DNA of 64,000 nt, from the NCBI GenBank assembly GCA_021372245.1, contig JAJFUV010000240.1, forward strand, positions 22,857 through 86,856. Reading direction: 5' to 3'. Made by a program: the position numbers and the translations under genes. Position 1 is the stretch's first letter. Every line of letters begins with the position of its first letter. This document shows, one piece after another, positions 50,465 through 58,432 of the stretch. The notes beneath the pieces are model-generated. The model saw nothing but the letters and a program-made list of their open reading frames with translations, was not told the origin of the DNA and did not search any database. The DNA is from Terriglobales bacterium (GTDB lineage: Bacteria; Acidobacteriota; Terriglobia; Bryobacterales; Bryobacteraceae).

Positions 50465-50514
50465 TGGGGTGGGTGGTGGGATTCGAACCCACGACCACTG
50501 GAACCACAATCCAG
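50465..50514 (-). other. attP core: 3' half of a tRNA-His gene
   Basis: On the minus strand this reads as the end of a tRNA: anticodon arm CTGGA TTGTGGT TCCAG (GTG, histidine), T arm GTGGG TTCGAAT CCCAC, acceptor strand CACCCAC, discriminator C and CCA. Upstream of the anticodon stem the match to a tRNA-His stops, so no D arm or 5' acceptor is present. Phage integrases commonly use the 3' half of a tRNA gene as attachment site and restore the gene on integration. It lies 59 bases from the integrase stop. Confidence 0.82.
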
Positions 50515-50528
50515 AGTAGCTATCTCAC

Positions 50529-50698
50529 TACGCATCAACGGATTACCGCTGCGTTTCACTGAATCAGCCAGTCCCATTCACAGCTAGCTATATTGTTATC
50601 AGTAACGTAACACCCTTCCGTTGGCCTAACGGTAGCCAGTTACGGATATCAGGCCACGGAAGACACTTTCCCTGCCGATACGCAACAGATACGCAACA
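50529..50698. repeat. Repeated TACGCAWCA words flanking attP
   Basis: Three copies: 50529-50537, 50679-50687 and 50690-50698. The last two are tandem with an 11-bp period. They lie in the otherwise empty 50407-50704 region and look like arm-type integrase binding sites beside the core. A TTCCGT and TAACGG inverted word (about 50616-50632) lies between them. Confidence 0.5.
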
Positions 50699-50704
50699 GT
50701 CGCC

Positions 50705-51094
50705 TCACGCCCCCTTCACGCACCCCTCCACCCCACTCCCCACCAACTCCCGCGCCCGAATCTCCACCACCTTGATCGGCTCGCCGGTGTAGAACGCCAG
50801 CGGTGTCCAGACCATCCCCACCACGGCGTCACGGCACCGGAGCACCGGCTTCGTCTGCTCGACGAATGTGCAGGTGGACGGACGCCAGTACCGGAGCGTG
50901 ACGATGTACGCTTCGGCGTTCGGGTTGTCGCTGGCGACGGACGCCAGGATTCCATATTTCGTGTAGGCTCCGGACGCCCCCGGCAGATCCACGGGCTGAG
51001 GCGTGTTGATCTCGTGCCATTGAATTGCGATGGGGGATTCCGCGGCCCGGCACGCAGCCAGGGCGGGGAGAGCAAAGAGCGCGCGTCGTGTCAT
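50705..51094 (-). CDS. Exported lipoprotein, last gene of the accessory operon
   Basis: A 129-residue protein. MTRRALFALPALAAC carries a signal with possible lipid-acceptor Cys15, and the twin Arg gives a Tat-like look. The mature part is beta-rich (YTKYGILASVASDNPNAEAY, SGVEGCVKGA), resembling small secreted domains. It lies next to attP, a typical place for prophage-expressed conversion genes. Confidence 0.6.
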   Translation of the reverse strand: MTRRALFALPALAACRAAESPIAIQWHEINTPQPVDLPGASGAYTKYGILASVASDNPNAEAYIVTLRYWRPSTCTFVEQTKPVLRCRDAVVGMVWTPLAFYTGEPIKVVEIRARELVGSGVEGCVKGA

Positions 51095-51131
51095 ATTCGC
51101 CTCCGGTTGTCATAATACCCCATGTCCCCAT

Positions 51132-51533
51132 TTACCCATGGAGACACAACCAGCGGGCAGGGGCCCTGCGGCCCCTTCGGGTTGGCGTGCTCCTGCGGAT
51201 GCCGGGCGGGGGTTTAGGGTTGGTTGGTGGTTTTGCGTGCCGCAAGGCTACGCGCTTCACTTCCGAAATGCACGGCGTAAATCGTTTCCAGTCTCGCGCT
51301 CCGCTCACTCCCGGCCTCATAGCCCGCGCCGCGGCCAACTCCCGATGGATCGCAACCCCACGGCGGAAATGCGCGAAGTCACCGGGATCCAGCCAGCCTT
51401 TAGCGCGCTTGATCTCAGCCACGCGCCCATAACGCGCCTCCCATGCGGCCTCGATCCGGCGCACCATAGCGGCGCAATCGTCGGGCGGGGCTGATGGGGA
51501 GGATATCAGCGGAAGTTGAACAGCGCTTCCCAT
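51132..51533 (-). CDS. Hypothetical protein
   Basis: A 133-residue protein with GGAGG before the ATG. RRIEAAWEARYGRVAEIKRA and HFRRGVAIHRELAAARAM are basic helices; the C terminus is Arg/Pro-rich. The 5' end overlaps the membrane gene by 28 bases. Role unknown. Confidence 0.45.
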   Translation of the reverse strand: MGSAVQLPLISSPSAPPDDCAAMVRRIEAAWEARYGRVAEIKRAKGWLDPGDFAHFRRGVAIHRELAAARAMRPGVSGARDWKRFTPCISEVKRVALRHAKPPTNPKPPPGIRRSTPTRRGRRAPARWLCLHG

Positions 51534-52237
51534 ACCGTCCTCCTCTCTTTTGGCTCCCCGAACAACTCAGGGAACGCGATTTCCGGCCGCAAGCAGGAAA
51601 TGTTGCTTGTCATGCCATAGGCCAGCGTCACCGTGAGCACGCAAGCGGCTACCCACAGAACCGTGTCAGCCGTTATCCATGTGGCCGCATCGGACGAGAA
51701 AACCTTATACGCAAACCCGCCCTTAACGAACATTCCGCCGATGGCCGCGCGAATCGCTTGGGTGGTCATCACGTAGCGGTAAACCCAGTGGTCCCGGTTC
51801 TCAGGGATGGGGTCACGCCAGACCCGAATGCAGATGCCCAGGAGCGCGCCGGCCAGAATGATGAAGTAGTATTGCCGAAATACCCGGAGCGACTCCCATG
51901 GCGACAAGCGAACCAGGAACCAGGCGGCTGCGGCACAAGCCACAGACCCAGCCACGGCGCAAGCGGCCAACTTTAGGCGTTGCGCCAGTTTCGTTCGTAC
52001 ACACCCGAATTGGAAAACCTCAAACACCACCCACACGCGCACGGCCATCCTTACCGATTGCCATACAGCCCAAGATGTGAACCAGGAGGGGCCGGATAGG
52101 ATGGCCGCGGTTTGCGCCACGGCCTCCACGGACAGATGGGTCAAGAGTGCGGGGTACCGGGTATACGCGATCCTCGAGTACAGCCACCATACGGTGCCCA
52201 GCTCAAGAATCGGCAGTAATAGTTTCCAGTACCCCAT
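51506..52237 (-). CDS. Multi-pass membrane protein
   Basis: A 243-residue protein. Hydrophobic helices at the N terminus (LLLPILELGTVWWLYSRIAY), the middle (LAACAVAGSVACAAAAWFLV, YYFIILAGALLGICIRVW) and near the C terminus (DTVLWVAACVLTVTLAYGM) predict five or six spans. No family recognised. GGAG precedes the ATG at 52237. In a prophage operon it may act in superinfection exclusion or host membrane change. Confidence 0.65.
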   Translation of the reverse strand: MGYWKLLLPILELGTVWWLYSRIAYTRYPALLTHLSVEAVAQTAAILSGPSWFTSWAVWQSVRMAVRVWVVFEVFQFGCVRTKLAQRLKLAACAVAGSVACAAAAWFLVRLSPWESLRVFRQYYFIILAGALLGICIRVWRDPIPENRDHWVYRYVMTTQAIRAAIGGMFVKGGFAYKVFSSDAATWITADTVLWVAACVLTVTLAYGMTSNISCLRPEIAFPELFGEPKERRTVWEALFNFR

Positions 52238-52242
52238 GGCGG

Positions 52243-52353
52243 TTACTCCTCGTCCGGTCCCGGCGGTCCCGGCGGCGGGTCGTTGTCGTGCTCCGGACGC
52301 ACCGGTTTGAGCGGCTGCGGCGGAAGCGATTTGTTCTTCTCGTTGTCGAGCAT
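52243..52353 (-). CDS. Tiny Pro-rich acidic protein
   Basis: A 36-residue protein: MLDNEKNKSLPPQPLKPVRP then PPPGPPGPDEE. AAGGAG lies nine bases before the ATG. It has no hydrophobic part and is probably disordered. It sits between membrane-protein genes and could be an adaptor tail. Confidence 0.4.
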   Translation of the reverse strand: MLDNEKNKSLPPQPLKPVRPEHDNDPPPGPPGPDEE

Positions 52354-52368
52354 GATTTGCCTTCTCCT

Positions 52369-52476
52369 TTATAAGGCTGGTATAAATTTCGCTGCGGCCA
52401 TGAGTGCCACAACGAGCAACAGGGCCCACGGAAAAATGCGGTTGCTGGCTTCAGCCACGGTCATTGGGCGCGGCAT
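52369..52476 (-). CDS. Tiny membrane protein
   Basis: A 35-residue protein with one transmembrane helix (FPWALLLVVALMAAAKFIPA) after a short polar N terminus. GGAGG precedes the ATG. Coding potential rests on the tight spacing and the good ribosome site. Similar single-span peptides are common in prophage accessory operons. Confidence 0.45.
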   Translation of the reverse strand: MPRPMTVAEASNRIFPWALLLVVALMAAAKFIPAL

Positions 52477-52478
52477 CG

Positions 52479-52697
52479 CTATGCCCTCCAGGTGACGCAC
52501 GCCCGTGTCTGCGGCTTCGCCATTTCCTCAAGCAGTAGAGGCGGGTTGGGCTTCGGTGGATGGAGAACCCAGGCAACCGTGCTCACCGTTCCGATAAAGG
52601 CACCAGTGAGGATAGCGGTCAGAATCAGGAGCAGCCGCCGGCAACGGGCGCGGCGGGCTTCGCGGCGAAGTTCGCGTGCAAGCTCGTCGATGGACAC
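52479..52697 (-). CDS. Small membrane protein
   Basis: A 72-residue protein, GTG start overlapping the neighbouring stop region. The N terminus is a basic helix (DELARELRREARRARCRR) followed by one span (LLLILTAILTGAFIGTVSTV), so it should be a type II anchor. No family named. Confidence 0.5.
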   Translation of the reverse strand: MSIDELARELRREARRARCRRLLLILTAILTGAFIGTVSTVAWVLHPPKPNPPLLLEEMAKPQTRACVTWRA

Positions 52698-52698
52698 G

Positions 52699-53088
52699 TT
52701 AGCGGCCCTCCGCTTTGGCGATGGCGGCGCGGGCGAGACTCAGCGCCTCCGCGTCGTCTGCGTCGGGTTGCAGTGGGCAATCCCTCACTTCGCGCGCCGA
52801 TTCGATCCAGTATTCAAGCTCGCGCTTGCAGGCCTTTAGGGCCTCCAGCAGTTCCGGCGCAGCACCCCGCACAAGCCGCTCTTTTGGAGCGACGGAATCC
52901 GTAACCCGCGCGTCCCATATTTCCTTCGCGCTTTTCAGGTCCAGCGGGGTGTGTTCGCGTATCGCCTTGATGACGTTGATGGGGTAGGCTTTGCCGTCGT
53001 TCTGGTGGCGGAAGATGCACTCGCCATGGAGCCAGTACAGAAGTTCGTCCCCCAATGGCTGAACGGTAAGTCTGCTGTTGCCTGCCAT
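52699..53088 (-). CDS. Hypothetical protein
   Basis: A 129-residue protein from ATG 53088 with GGAGGGG upstream. The first part (GDELLYWLHGECIFRHQNDG, NVIKAIREHTPLDLKSAKEI) resembles a small DNA- or ribosome-binding alpha/beta fold, loosely like the ribosomal L7/L12 C-terminal type. The second half is helical with LLEALKACKRELEYWIESAR. Function unknown. Confidence 0.5.
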   Translation of the reverse strand: MAGNSRLTVQPLGDELLYWLHGECIFRHQNDGKAYPINVIKAIREHTPLDLKSAKEIWDARVTDSVAPKERLVRGAAPELLEALKACKRELEYWIESAREVRDCPLQPDADDAEALSLARAAIAKAEGR

Positions 53089-53090
53089 GG

Positions 53091-53243
53091 CTACCGCCCC
53101 TCCATCTGTCTTCCGCCGCGGTGCTGGCGCAAGGTTTTCTGTCTCTCGGGCTTGTGTTCCCGAAAGCGGTGAGTGTCGCGCCACCACGGCCGCGGCTGGC
53201 GGTCGCTGGCATCCTCGAACTGTTTGCGCTGTGTTTGAGACAT
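53091..53243 (-). CDS. Tiny basic protein
   Basis: A 50-residue protein with AGGAG before the ATG. Very rich in Arg and Gln: RQPRPWWRDTHRFREHKPER. Probably disordered and nucleic-acid binding. It fills the space between two longer genes on this strand. Confidence 0.4.
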   Translation of the reverse strand: MSQTQRKQFEDASDRQPRPWWRDTHRFREHKPERQKTLRQHRGGRQMEGR

Positions 53244-53255
53244 GGTTGCTATCTC

Positions 53256-53948
53256 CTATGCGGCGGCTTCGTCGCCGTAGAAATTGTCATCGTTAAGGCC
53301 AGGCTTCCAGCGTTCCCGGCGACCGCTGGCGGCTTCCATTTCGCGCCAGAAATCATACTCGGCTAGGGCTGCCAGGCGCGCTTCGGCTTCCTGGCTGATT
53401 GGGGCGAGTGGTTCGGGCGTCTCGTGCCAGTAGTTGCGCCGTTTTCGATCCTCGATAATCCCGGGAATCCGGCACGCGACATTTCCGCACCCGCTACCGT
53501 ACAACTCGTCAAACGTGACCACCTCGCGCCCTTGTGCTATTGCGCGGGCGATTACGCGACCGATGCGGCGGTTTTCCGCCTGTCGATACTCCCTGCCCTG
53601 AACATCCCACCATCGCTTACCCCGCTCGGGAATCAGACCGTGGCGGATGGCGGCGCGCTTCGACTGTTCGGCCATCTTCCGGCACTTTTCGGGCGTCGGG
53701 GGCGGCGGCGGGGTTATGCGTCGGCGGCTGTATCTGCGTTTCTTGGCAGGGCCAGCGGTGCCCTGAATCGTGATTCTGATGTAGTCACCTACGCACTGGG
53801 CGTCCGCCGTGAACGTGAAGCCGTCGCGCTCAAGGGCTTTACAGACCGACATGAACCGATGCCAGGCGGCGCGCTGCGTGCGGACGTCGCACGGGCGTTG
53901 CGGCGGAACGTCGGGTATCTGGAGGGTATAGCGGGCGGTACGGGGCAT
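53256..53948 (-). CDS. Basic hypothetical protein
   Basis: A 230-residue protein. After a beta-rich N terminus (ARYTLQIPDVPPQRPCDV, GFTFTADAQCVGDYIRITIQ) there is a basic hinge (KKRRYSRRRITPPPPPTPEK) and a helical C-terminal half with GKRWWDVQGREYRQAENRRI. Two cysteines in CGNVACRIPG may bind metal. No family recognised. One-base gap to the upstream gene. Confidence 0.5.
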   Translation of the reverse strand: MPRTARYTLQIPDVPPQRPCDVRTQRAAWHRFMSVCKALERDGFTFTADAQCVGDYIRITIQGTAGPAKKRRYSRRRITPPPPPTPEKCRKMAEQSKRAAIRHGLIPERGKRWWDVQGREYRQAENRRIGRVIARAIAQGREVVTFDELYGSGCGNVACRIPGIIEDRKRRNYWHETPEPLAPISQEAEARLAALAEYDFWREMEAASGRRERWKPGLNDDNFYGDEAAA

Positions 53949-54188
53949 CTAGGCCACCTCCGCAATGTTCGGGAAGCCCCAGAAGGTAATGCGCGGCCTC
54001 ACCGTGGCGTACCCGGTAACCGGGTCTCGGTGTACGTGGATGCCGGCGGACTTGCGGAAGTCCCACGGGTAGCAGCCCTGGAAGAGCGCGCCACATTCGC
54101 AGGTGGCGGCTATGGCGTCGGACTTGCGGCGGACGCGGATTAGGGCGGTATCGCCCATAGTGGGGGTGGGGCCGGAAGCGCGGGGCAT
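53949..54188 (-). CDS. Small hypothetical protein
   Basis: A 79-residue protein starting one base after the methylase stop. RKSDAIAATCECGALFQGCY has three cysteines of zinc-knuckle type, and HVHRDPVTGYATVRPRITFW follows. It may be a metal-binding accessory of the methylase. Confidence 0.5.
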   Translation of the reverse strand: MPRASGPTPTMGDTALIRVRRKSDAIAATCECGALFQGCYPWDFRKSAGIHVHRDPVTGYATVRPRITFWGFPNIAEVA

Positions 54189-54189
54189 G

Positions 54190-56289
54190 TTAGCGGGCCT
54201 CCACGGTCATCAGCACCGCGTTAACACCCGTGCCAGATTCCTTGAACGTGTCTGCCGGTAGCGGCTCCCAGGTCGTGGCGATCGGCTGCAACTCCCGCTG
54301 TTGCCGCGGGCCGTTCGCGCAGATGGCAACCAAGCGCCCACCCGGTTTCAGGAACTTGATGGCGTGCCGGATGTGCTGAATGTCCGCGCCGTTGGCAAAT
54401 GGAGGGTTCATCAAAATACGATCAAACTTGCCAAGGTCGCCGTTACAGGTGAGGAAGTCGGCGCAGCGAACATCAACCGCCGCCCACTTCTGGCGCATGG
54501 ATTCCGCGAGTTTGGGGTTAATCTCCACTGCGGTTATGGTCCCGCCGCAGGTGAAAACTTGATCGAGAATTGCGCCCGTGCCGGCGCTCGGTTCCAGGAG
54601 GCGGAAATCCGGGTCGCATACCGGGATATTCGCTTCCTTGACCATCCGCGCGGCCAGCGGTGCGGGCGTGGGGAACAGTTGGTATGTCTTTTTCCAGTCG
54701 GTCACCTCGCCATCGGAAAGCGCCGCGCTTAGCAACTCTCCCGCGTCGGAGATAAAGACATGCCCCCTTGCCTTGCGGTTCCATTTTCCGCCAAGTATCT
54801 CCAGGTATTTATTAACAGCCTCGTACTGATCGCGTGGTAGTTGGCCGGGCGGGAGGAACAACATATTCCCCTCAGTTCTCGAATCGCGGAGCACGGCCAG
54901 GACTTCCGGCGGGATGGCCTTGCGGGCTTGCTTGACAGCAGGCGCTGCGGGCATTTCGTCTTCAGCTACCGGGGCGCGCTCAGTGTCGTTGGGTGTGGGC
55001 TCCAGAGGTTGAGGCGCGTTGCCTGCCAGCAATTCCGCGAACCGCCGCGCCTGGTCCGTCCGCTTGTGGTACCAGCAGGACGAGAACCGCGACCACCGCC
55101 ACCCGTTCGCCTTGAGGGAGCCCAGGACCAAGACGTCCGGCTTTGAGGGAAAGCGGAGTTCGAGGCCGTCTTTCTCGTTATTCTCGGTAAGCGTGGCACC
55201 GGCAACCGCAACCGGGGCCGCAGTGGTGGTTGGGGCTACGCCCGGCTTGCCAATCTCACCCAAGAGGATACGGAACACGATCGAGCGAATACTGTTTTCC
55301 GGTTCGGGTGTGCCTTCCGGCCAGTCGGTAACGAACGGGATAGCGGGGCTTTCCTTGCTCGTGTAGCGCGCAATCTGGTTGACGATGCGTGCCGCGCTGT
55401 CGTAGCGGCACTCGTCACGGCACAGAACGCCCTCGGGGTAATCGTCGGGCTGCGAGGTGAAGAACGACCAGCCGCACGGTTTATCATCGTGCTTCACGTG
55501 GCTGTACCGCCCATCGGAAACGACTTCCGGCACCGGTAATCCGGTTTCCCGGCTGAACCGCTCGGCGGCTTCAGTCAGAAGCGCGGCGGAATCCCCGCGC
55601 GAACCCCTTGCGGAGTCGCCGCAGAAGTCGAAAAGATGGCCGTTCCACTCAACCGGGCCGGTGTAGTGCTTCAAGTCTTCCATGCCGTCGAACCAGGACC
55701 GCTCGAAGATATCCAGGATCGGTTTTACCTGTGCCTCTGTGGGGCCATCGGTCCAACTGGTGTCAATTGAGCAGCCGCCGCTGTAGGAGTCGCTGCGAAC
55801 ACTGAATTTCGTGCCAGGGAACAGGACACCCAAAACCTGCTTGATAGCGCGGGAGGTTTCCGCGAGTCCGTAACTGTGTTTTTGGAGGGTAGCGAGGTGC
55901 GCGGCTTTGGCACTGGCCTTCGCTTCGGCTTCCGCCATGATCCGGTTGCGCTCTGCGATGTCTTCGGCGGTAATCCGGCAATCGTGAACCGGGCGGGTAG
56001 CGGCAAGCTGCGCCGTTGCTTTCTGAATGTCCGAAACGAACGCGGCGTAAGTCGTCGGCGTGGCCTTGTGCTCGTGGGCGATCAAAACCGCATCGAGGAT
56101 ACCCGCCGCGTCGGCGCGTGGCTGGCTAAATGGCGAAGTGGCCACTGTGCGCCGTTCCGTCTCCGGCTTGCCGTGGGTGCCGTAGAGGTCCGTGAACGTC
56201 TTCGACTCCCAATTAAAGGCGCTCAAGGCATCCTTTACGGCCTTCGCTTGCCGGGGGCCTAGGGCGGTGAGATTGAGGGATTCAGCCAT
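54190..56289 (-). CDS. Polyvalent protein: LPD29 plus DNA N6-adenine methylase
   Basis: A 699-residue multi-domain protein. A helical N part (1-145) precedes FPGTKFSVRSDSYSGGCSID, which matches my memory of the large polyvalent-protein domain LPD29. A basic module LKANGWRWSRFSSCWYHKRT (about 400) follows, then the C-terminal methylase with SAM loop LLEPSAGTGAILD at 564-576 and catalytic NPPF at 628-631. Polyvalent proteins are delivered with phage or conjugative DNA and counter host restriction. Here the gene leads the minus-strand operon. Target sequence unknown. Confidence 0.82.
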   Translation of the reverse strand: MAESLNLTALGPRQAKAVKDALSAFNWESKTFTDLYGTHGKPETERRTVATSPFSQPRADAAGILDAVLIAHEHKATPTTYAAFVSDIQKATAQLAATRPVHDCRITAEDIAERNRIMAEAEAKASAKAAHLATLQKHSYGLAETSRAIKQVLGVLFPGTKFSVRSDSYSGGCSIDTSWTDGPTEAQVKPILDIFERSWFDGMEDLKHYTGPVEWNGHLFDFCGDSARGSRGDSAALLTEAAERFSRETGLPVPEVVSDGRYSHVKHDDKPCGWSFFTSQPDDYPEGVLCRDECRYDSAARIVNQIARYTSKESPAIPFVTDWPEGTPEPENSIRSIVFRILLGEIGKPGVAPTTTAAPVAVAGATLTENNEKDGLELRFPSKPDVLVLGSLKANGWRWSRFSSCWYHKRTDQARRFAELLAGNAPQPLEPTPNDTERAPVAEDEMPAAPAVKQARKAIPPEVLAVLRDSRTEGNMLFLPPGQLPRDQYEAVNKYLEILGGKWNRKARGHVFISDAGELLSAALSDGEVTDWKKTYQLFPTPAPLAARMVKEANIPVCDPDFRLLEPSAGTGAILDQVFTCGGTITAVEINPKLAESMRQKWAAVDVRCADFLTCNGDLGKFDRILMNPPFANGADIQHIRHAIKFLKPGGRLVAICANGPRQQRELQPIATTWEPLPADTFKESGTGVNAVLMTVEAR

Positions 56290-56414
56290 TACAGCACCTC
56301 CATAAGCCGCGCCATGATGACGCGGGTACGGTAGCGGCGGCTAACGCGCCACAAGATACGGAGGAAAAAGGCCGCGGCTTTCGGCTTCGCGGGGCCTGTG
56401 ATTTCGTGTGCCAT
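56289..56414 (-). CDS. Tiny leader protein of the accessory operon
   Basis: A 41-residue protein: MAHEITGPAKPKAAAFFLRI then LWRVSRRYRTRVIMARLMEV. Basic and amphipathic. Its TAA overlaps the methylase ATG (TAATG), so the two are translationally coupled. It may only serve to couple or attenuate translation. Confidence 0.45.
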   Translation of the reverse strand: MAHEITGPAKPKAAAFFLRILWRVSRRYRTRVIMARLMEVL

Positions 56415-56481
56415 GACGGAATCATAACCCCGTAATAGTTTCCGTTACCGTAATTGTTTGGAAGCTGTTGAAAACGCCTGA

Positions 56482-56510
56482 AAAATAGTTCTTGACATTG
56501 TTTTACGGAA
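56482..56510 (-). promoter_or_regulatory. Promoter for the minus-strand accessory operon
   Basis: Minus strand TTCCGT (56505-56510), 17 bp, TATTTT (56482-56487). This is the same class as the plus-strand promoters at 30.7, 59.5, 62.5 and 63.8 kb. The leader that follows holds a cluster of CCGTTACCGTAA-like words (about 56420-56455), likely operator sites. TTGACA on the plus strand (56492-56497) has no matching -10. Confidence 0.6.
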
Positions 56511-56672
56511 GGGCAAGGACGCACGGTTACGGGTGGTCTGCCTGTGGTAGAGTGGAGGTGTCGGGAGTCGCGACCGGGCACGTTATCGTGTGGGGCGGGG
56601 CGGGTTGCTCTCCCTGCCCTTCACAGCACCAGAGCAATGCCAGCGTCGAGAGACGCGGGAGTGTAAAGACCA

Positions 56673-57230
56673 GTGAGTAAAGACAACCCGATAATGTTCC
56701 CGGTCGAGAGCCGGAGCAACCCCAGCGCAGAACCCCACCCGAAGCGTAAAAAGAAAACTGAGCCGATCCCCGCGAAGATTCCCTTTCTGTACGACCGAAT
56801 ACCGCGCGAGTTAGTCCGGGAATGGATGGCAGGTTGGGATTTGTGCCGGTTGCGCTGCTACCTCTACATCGCAGACAAGACCTGGGGATACGGCAAGGAA
56901 TGGGACGCTATCAGCATCAGTCAGTTCTGTGGTGGGGTGGACGGAGCCGGCGACCGCGGCGCGGGCTACTCAGAGACGCCCGTTAAGGCCGCAATCAAGG
57001 CGCTGTGGCTCGACGGCTTCATTAGGATCATATTCCGCCCCATCCATGAGAAGAAAGCGAACCTGTACGCCCTAACGCACCCTGACTGCGTTGAGCTGCA
57101 GGCCACGGAAAACCGCCAGATTGAACGCGAGCGGCGCGCGTCTATGCCGCCTGACGTCGGCAAGCACCGCATGCCGAAAGCGGAGTGTAAAGTGCGAAAA
57201 GTCGCGCGATGGACGGCAACGGAAGGGTAG
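56673..57230 (+). CDS. Lambda O-like replication/winged-helix protein
   Basis: A 185-residue protein from a GTG. FLYDRIPRELVREWMAGWDL then CYLYIADKTWGYGKEWDAIS and ISQFCGGVDGAGDRG followed by TPVKAAIKALWLDGFIRI is the phage replication-protein O N-terminal winged helix. The C-terminal tail is basic. A second initiator-like gene exists at 45572; this one may bind a separate origin or act as a regulator. It starts a plus-strand unit after a divergent regulatory gap. Confidence 0.7.
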   Translation: MSKDNPIMFPVESRSNPSAEPHPKRKKKTEPIPAKIPFLYDRIPRELVREWMAGWDLCRLRCYLYIADKTWGYGKEWDAISISQFCGGVDGAGDRGAGYSETPVKAAIKALWLDGFIRIIFRPIHEKKANLYALTHPDCVELQATENRQIERERRASMPPDVGKHRMPKAECKVRKVARWTATEG

Positions 57231-57246
57231 CGGGACACGGAAACCC

Positions 57247-57275
57247 TTTACGGATGCGGTGGAAGGTGATACACT
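57247..57275 (+). promoter_or_regulatory. Promoter-like site before the Ntn hydrolase gene
   Basis: TTTACG (57247-57252), 17 bp, TACACT (57270-57275). ACGGAA words occur just upstream (57219-57240). It would give a leader of about 210 bases that includes the palindrome at 57290-57329. Confidence 0.45.
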
Positions 57276-57289
57276 CGGGGTGTCTGGTT

Positions 57290-57329
57290 GGTTATCGGAA
57301 ATGGGTCAGTTTGACCCACCCAGATAACC
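57290..57329 (+). promoter_or_regulatory. Two-part palindrome in the leader
   Basis: GGTTATC (57290-57296) pairs with GATAACC (57323-57329), and inside it GGGTCA (57303-57308) pairs with TGACCC (57312-57317) over a three-base loop. The rest of the 57231-57494 gap is G-rich (eight or more G near 57343-57354). It may be an operator or a leader stem that controls the next gene. Confidence 0.45.
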
Positions 57330-57494
57330 GAAACTGAACCGGGGCGGGGGGGGGTGGAAACACCGAGCAGGCCTCTGTTTGGGTTGTGGATACCGGACAG
57401 AAGGAGCCCGACAACGCCGCCCGCAAGACCATGCCCGAATCGTCCAACTGAGCCGCTACGGCGAACGCCGGAGTACGCGGGGTATCCTTATAGC

Positions 57495-58319
57495 ATGACA
57501 ATTGCGCTTGGCGTACTTGCATCTAACGCTGTAGTTTTAGCCGCCGATACAGAGCAAAGCTGGAGCCACCTAAAAACTAGCGAAAGCAAACTATTCACCG
57601 CAGAAGATAGTAACGGTTCTATCGCAATCACCGGCGCGGGCGTGAGCGGATACCTGAAGAGCCTAAGCCAGAAGTTCATCGCGGCATTTAAGAATGCTCC
57701 ACAAGTGAGCGCGGACGAAATGGGGCAGATACTTGATGCCGAGCTGTGGGAGTTCTTCGACCGACACGTTACCCCGTGTGCCTACCTGAATCCAGCCCCG
57801 GAAATTTATGTAATTATCGGCCTGGAACGCAACGGCGAGCGGCGCTTGTGGAGTAGCGCGTACTCAACCCTGCATCCCTGCGACAGATACGCAGCGGTCG
57901 GGGCGGGTGGAGAATATGCAGAATCCCTCTTAAGGCAACTTCTGGCACCGCCGAAGTGCGACCCGCAAAAGATAGATCACCACATTGCACAGCGCATAGC
58001 CGCATACGCCGTGTTTGTAACGAAAGGGCTAGTCCAAAGCTGCGGACAATCCACGGAGGTGGTCTGCGTTGCGGGCGGGCGGGCGGAAAAATTAGGCCCG
58101 GAGATTATAGAAATTCTTGGGTATCACCTTGGGGAGTTTTCTGATTTTCAGACCCTTAGCGCGCGGCACATTCTTGGGTATCCCGTAAGCGACGAAGAGA
58201 AGGCCGCAGAAAAGCTAGTGAAATTGTTTCGCATGAGTAGGGCACGAATCGCCGCGCTGAAGAACGAGCGGATAGAGACGAGTGAATGGTCTTTGGAATC
58301 ACCCGAGGAGGGCGATTAA
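57495..58319 (+). CDS. Proteasome-like Ntn hydrolase
   Basis: A 274-residue protein from ATG 57495. It begins MTIALGVLASNAVVLAADTE: after removal of Met, Thr1 would be the nucleophile and Asp17 falls in the expected place, as in proteasome beta subunits, HslV and Anbu. SIAITGAGVSGYLKSLSQKF follows like the family S2-H1 region, with lysines near 26-31 that could serve as Lys33. An extra C-terminal helical part (about 215-274) is present. It may self-assemble into a peptidase; the target is unknown. A membrane protein gene follows. Confidence 0.68.
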   Translation: MTIALGVLASNAVVLAADTEQSWSHLKTSESKLFTAEDSNGSIAITGAGVSGYLKSLSQKFIAAFKNAPQVSADEMGQILDAELWEFFDRHVTPCAYLNPAPEIYVIIGLERNGERRLWSSAYSTLHPCDRYAAVGAGGEYAESLLRQLLAPPKCDPQKIDHHIAQRIAAYAVFVTKGLVQSCGQSTEVVCVAGGRAEKLGPEIIEILGYHLGEFSDFQTLSARHILGYPVSDEEKAAEKLVKLFRMSRARIAALKNERIETSEWSLESPEEGD

Positions 58320-58432
58320 TTCGTCAATACTCCAAACATGATCCGACACACCCGCTGCCATCGCCGGAGTAACCCGCAGGGTCGAATGGATTCTTGCGAA
58401 GTTGTAGTGCATTTGGCTTCGCGGGGGCCGCT

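Noticed and set aside
50465..50514. Complete tRNA-His gene
   Set aside because: No D arm or 5' acceptor strand matches upstream of the anticodon stem, so only the 3' half is present.
53088..53187. Upstream start for the gene at 52699-53088
   Set aside because: It would overlap the small coupled gene 53091-53243, and the ATG at 53088 has the strong GGAGGGG site.
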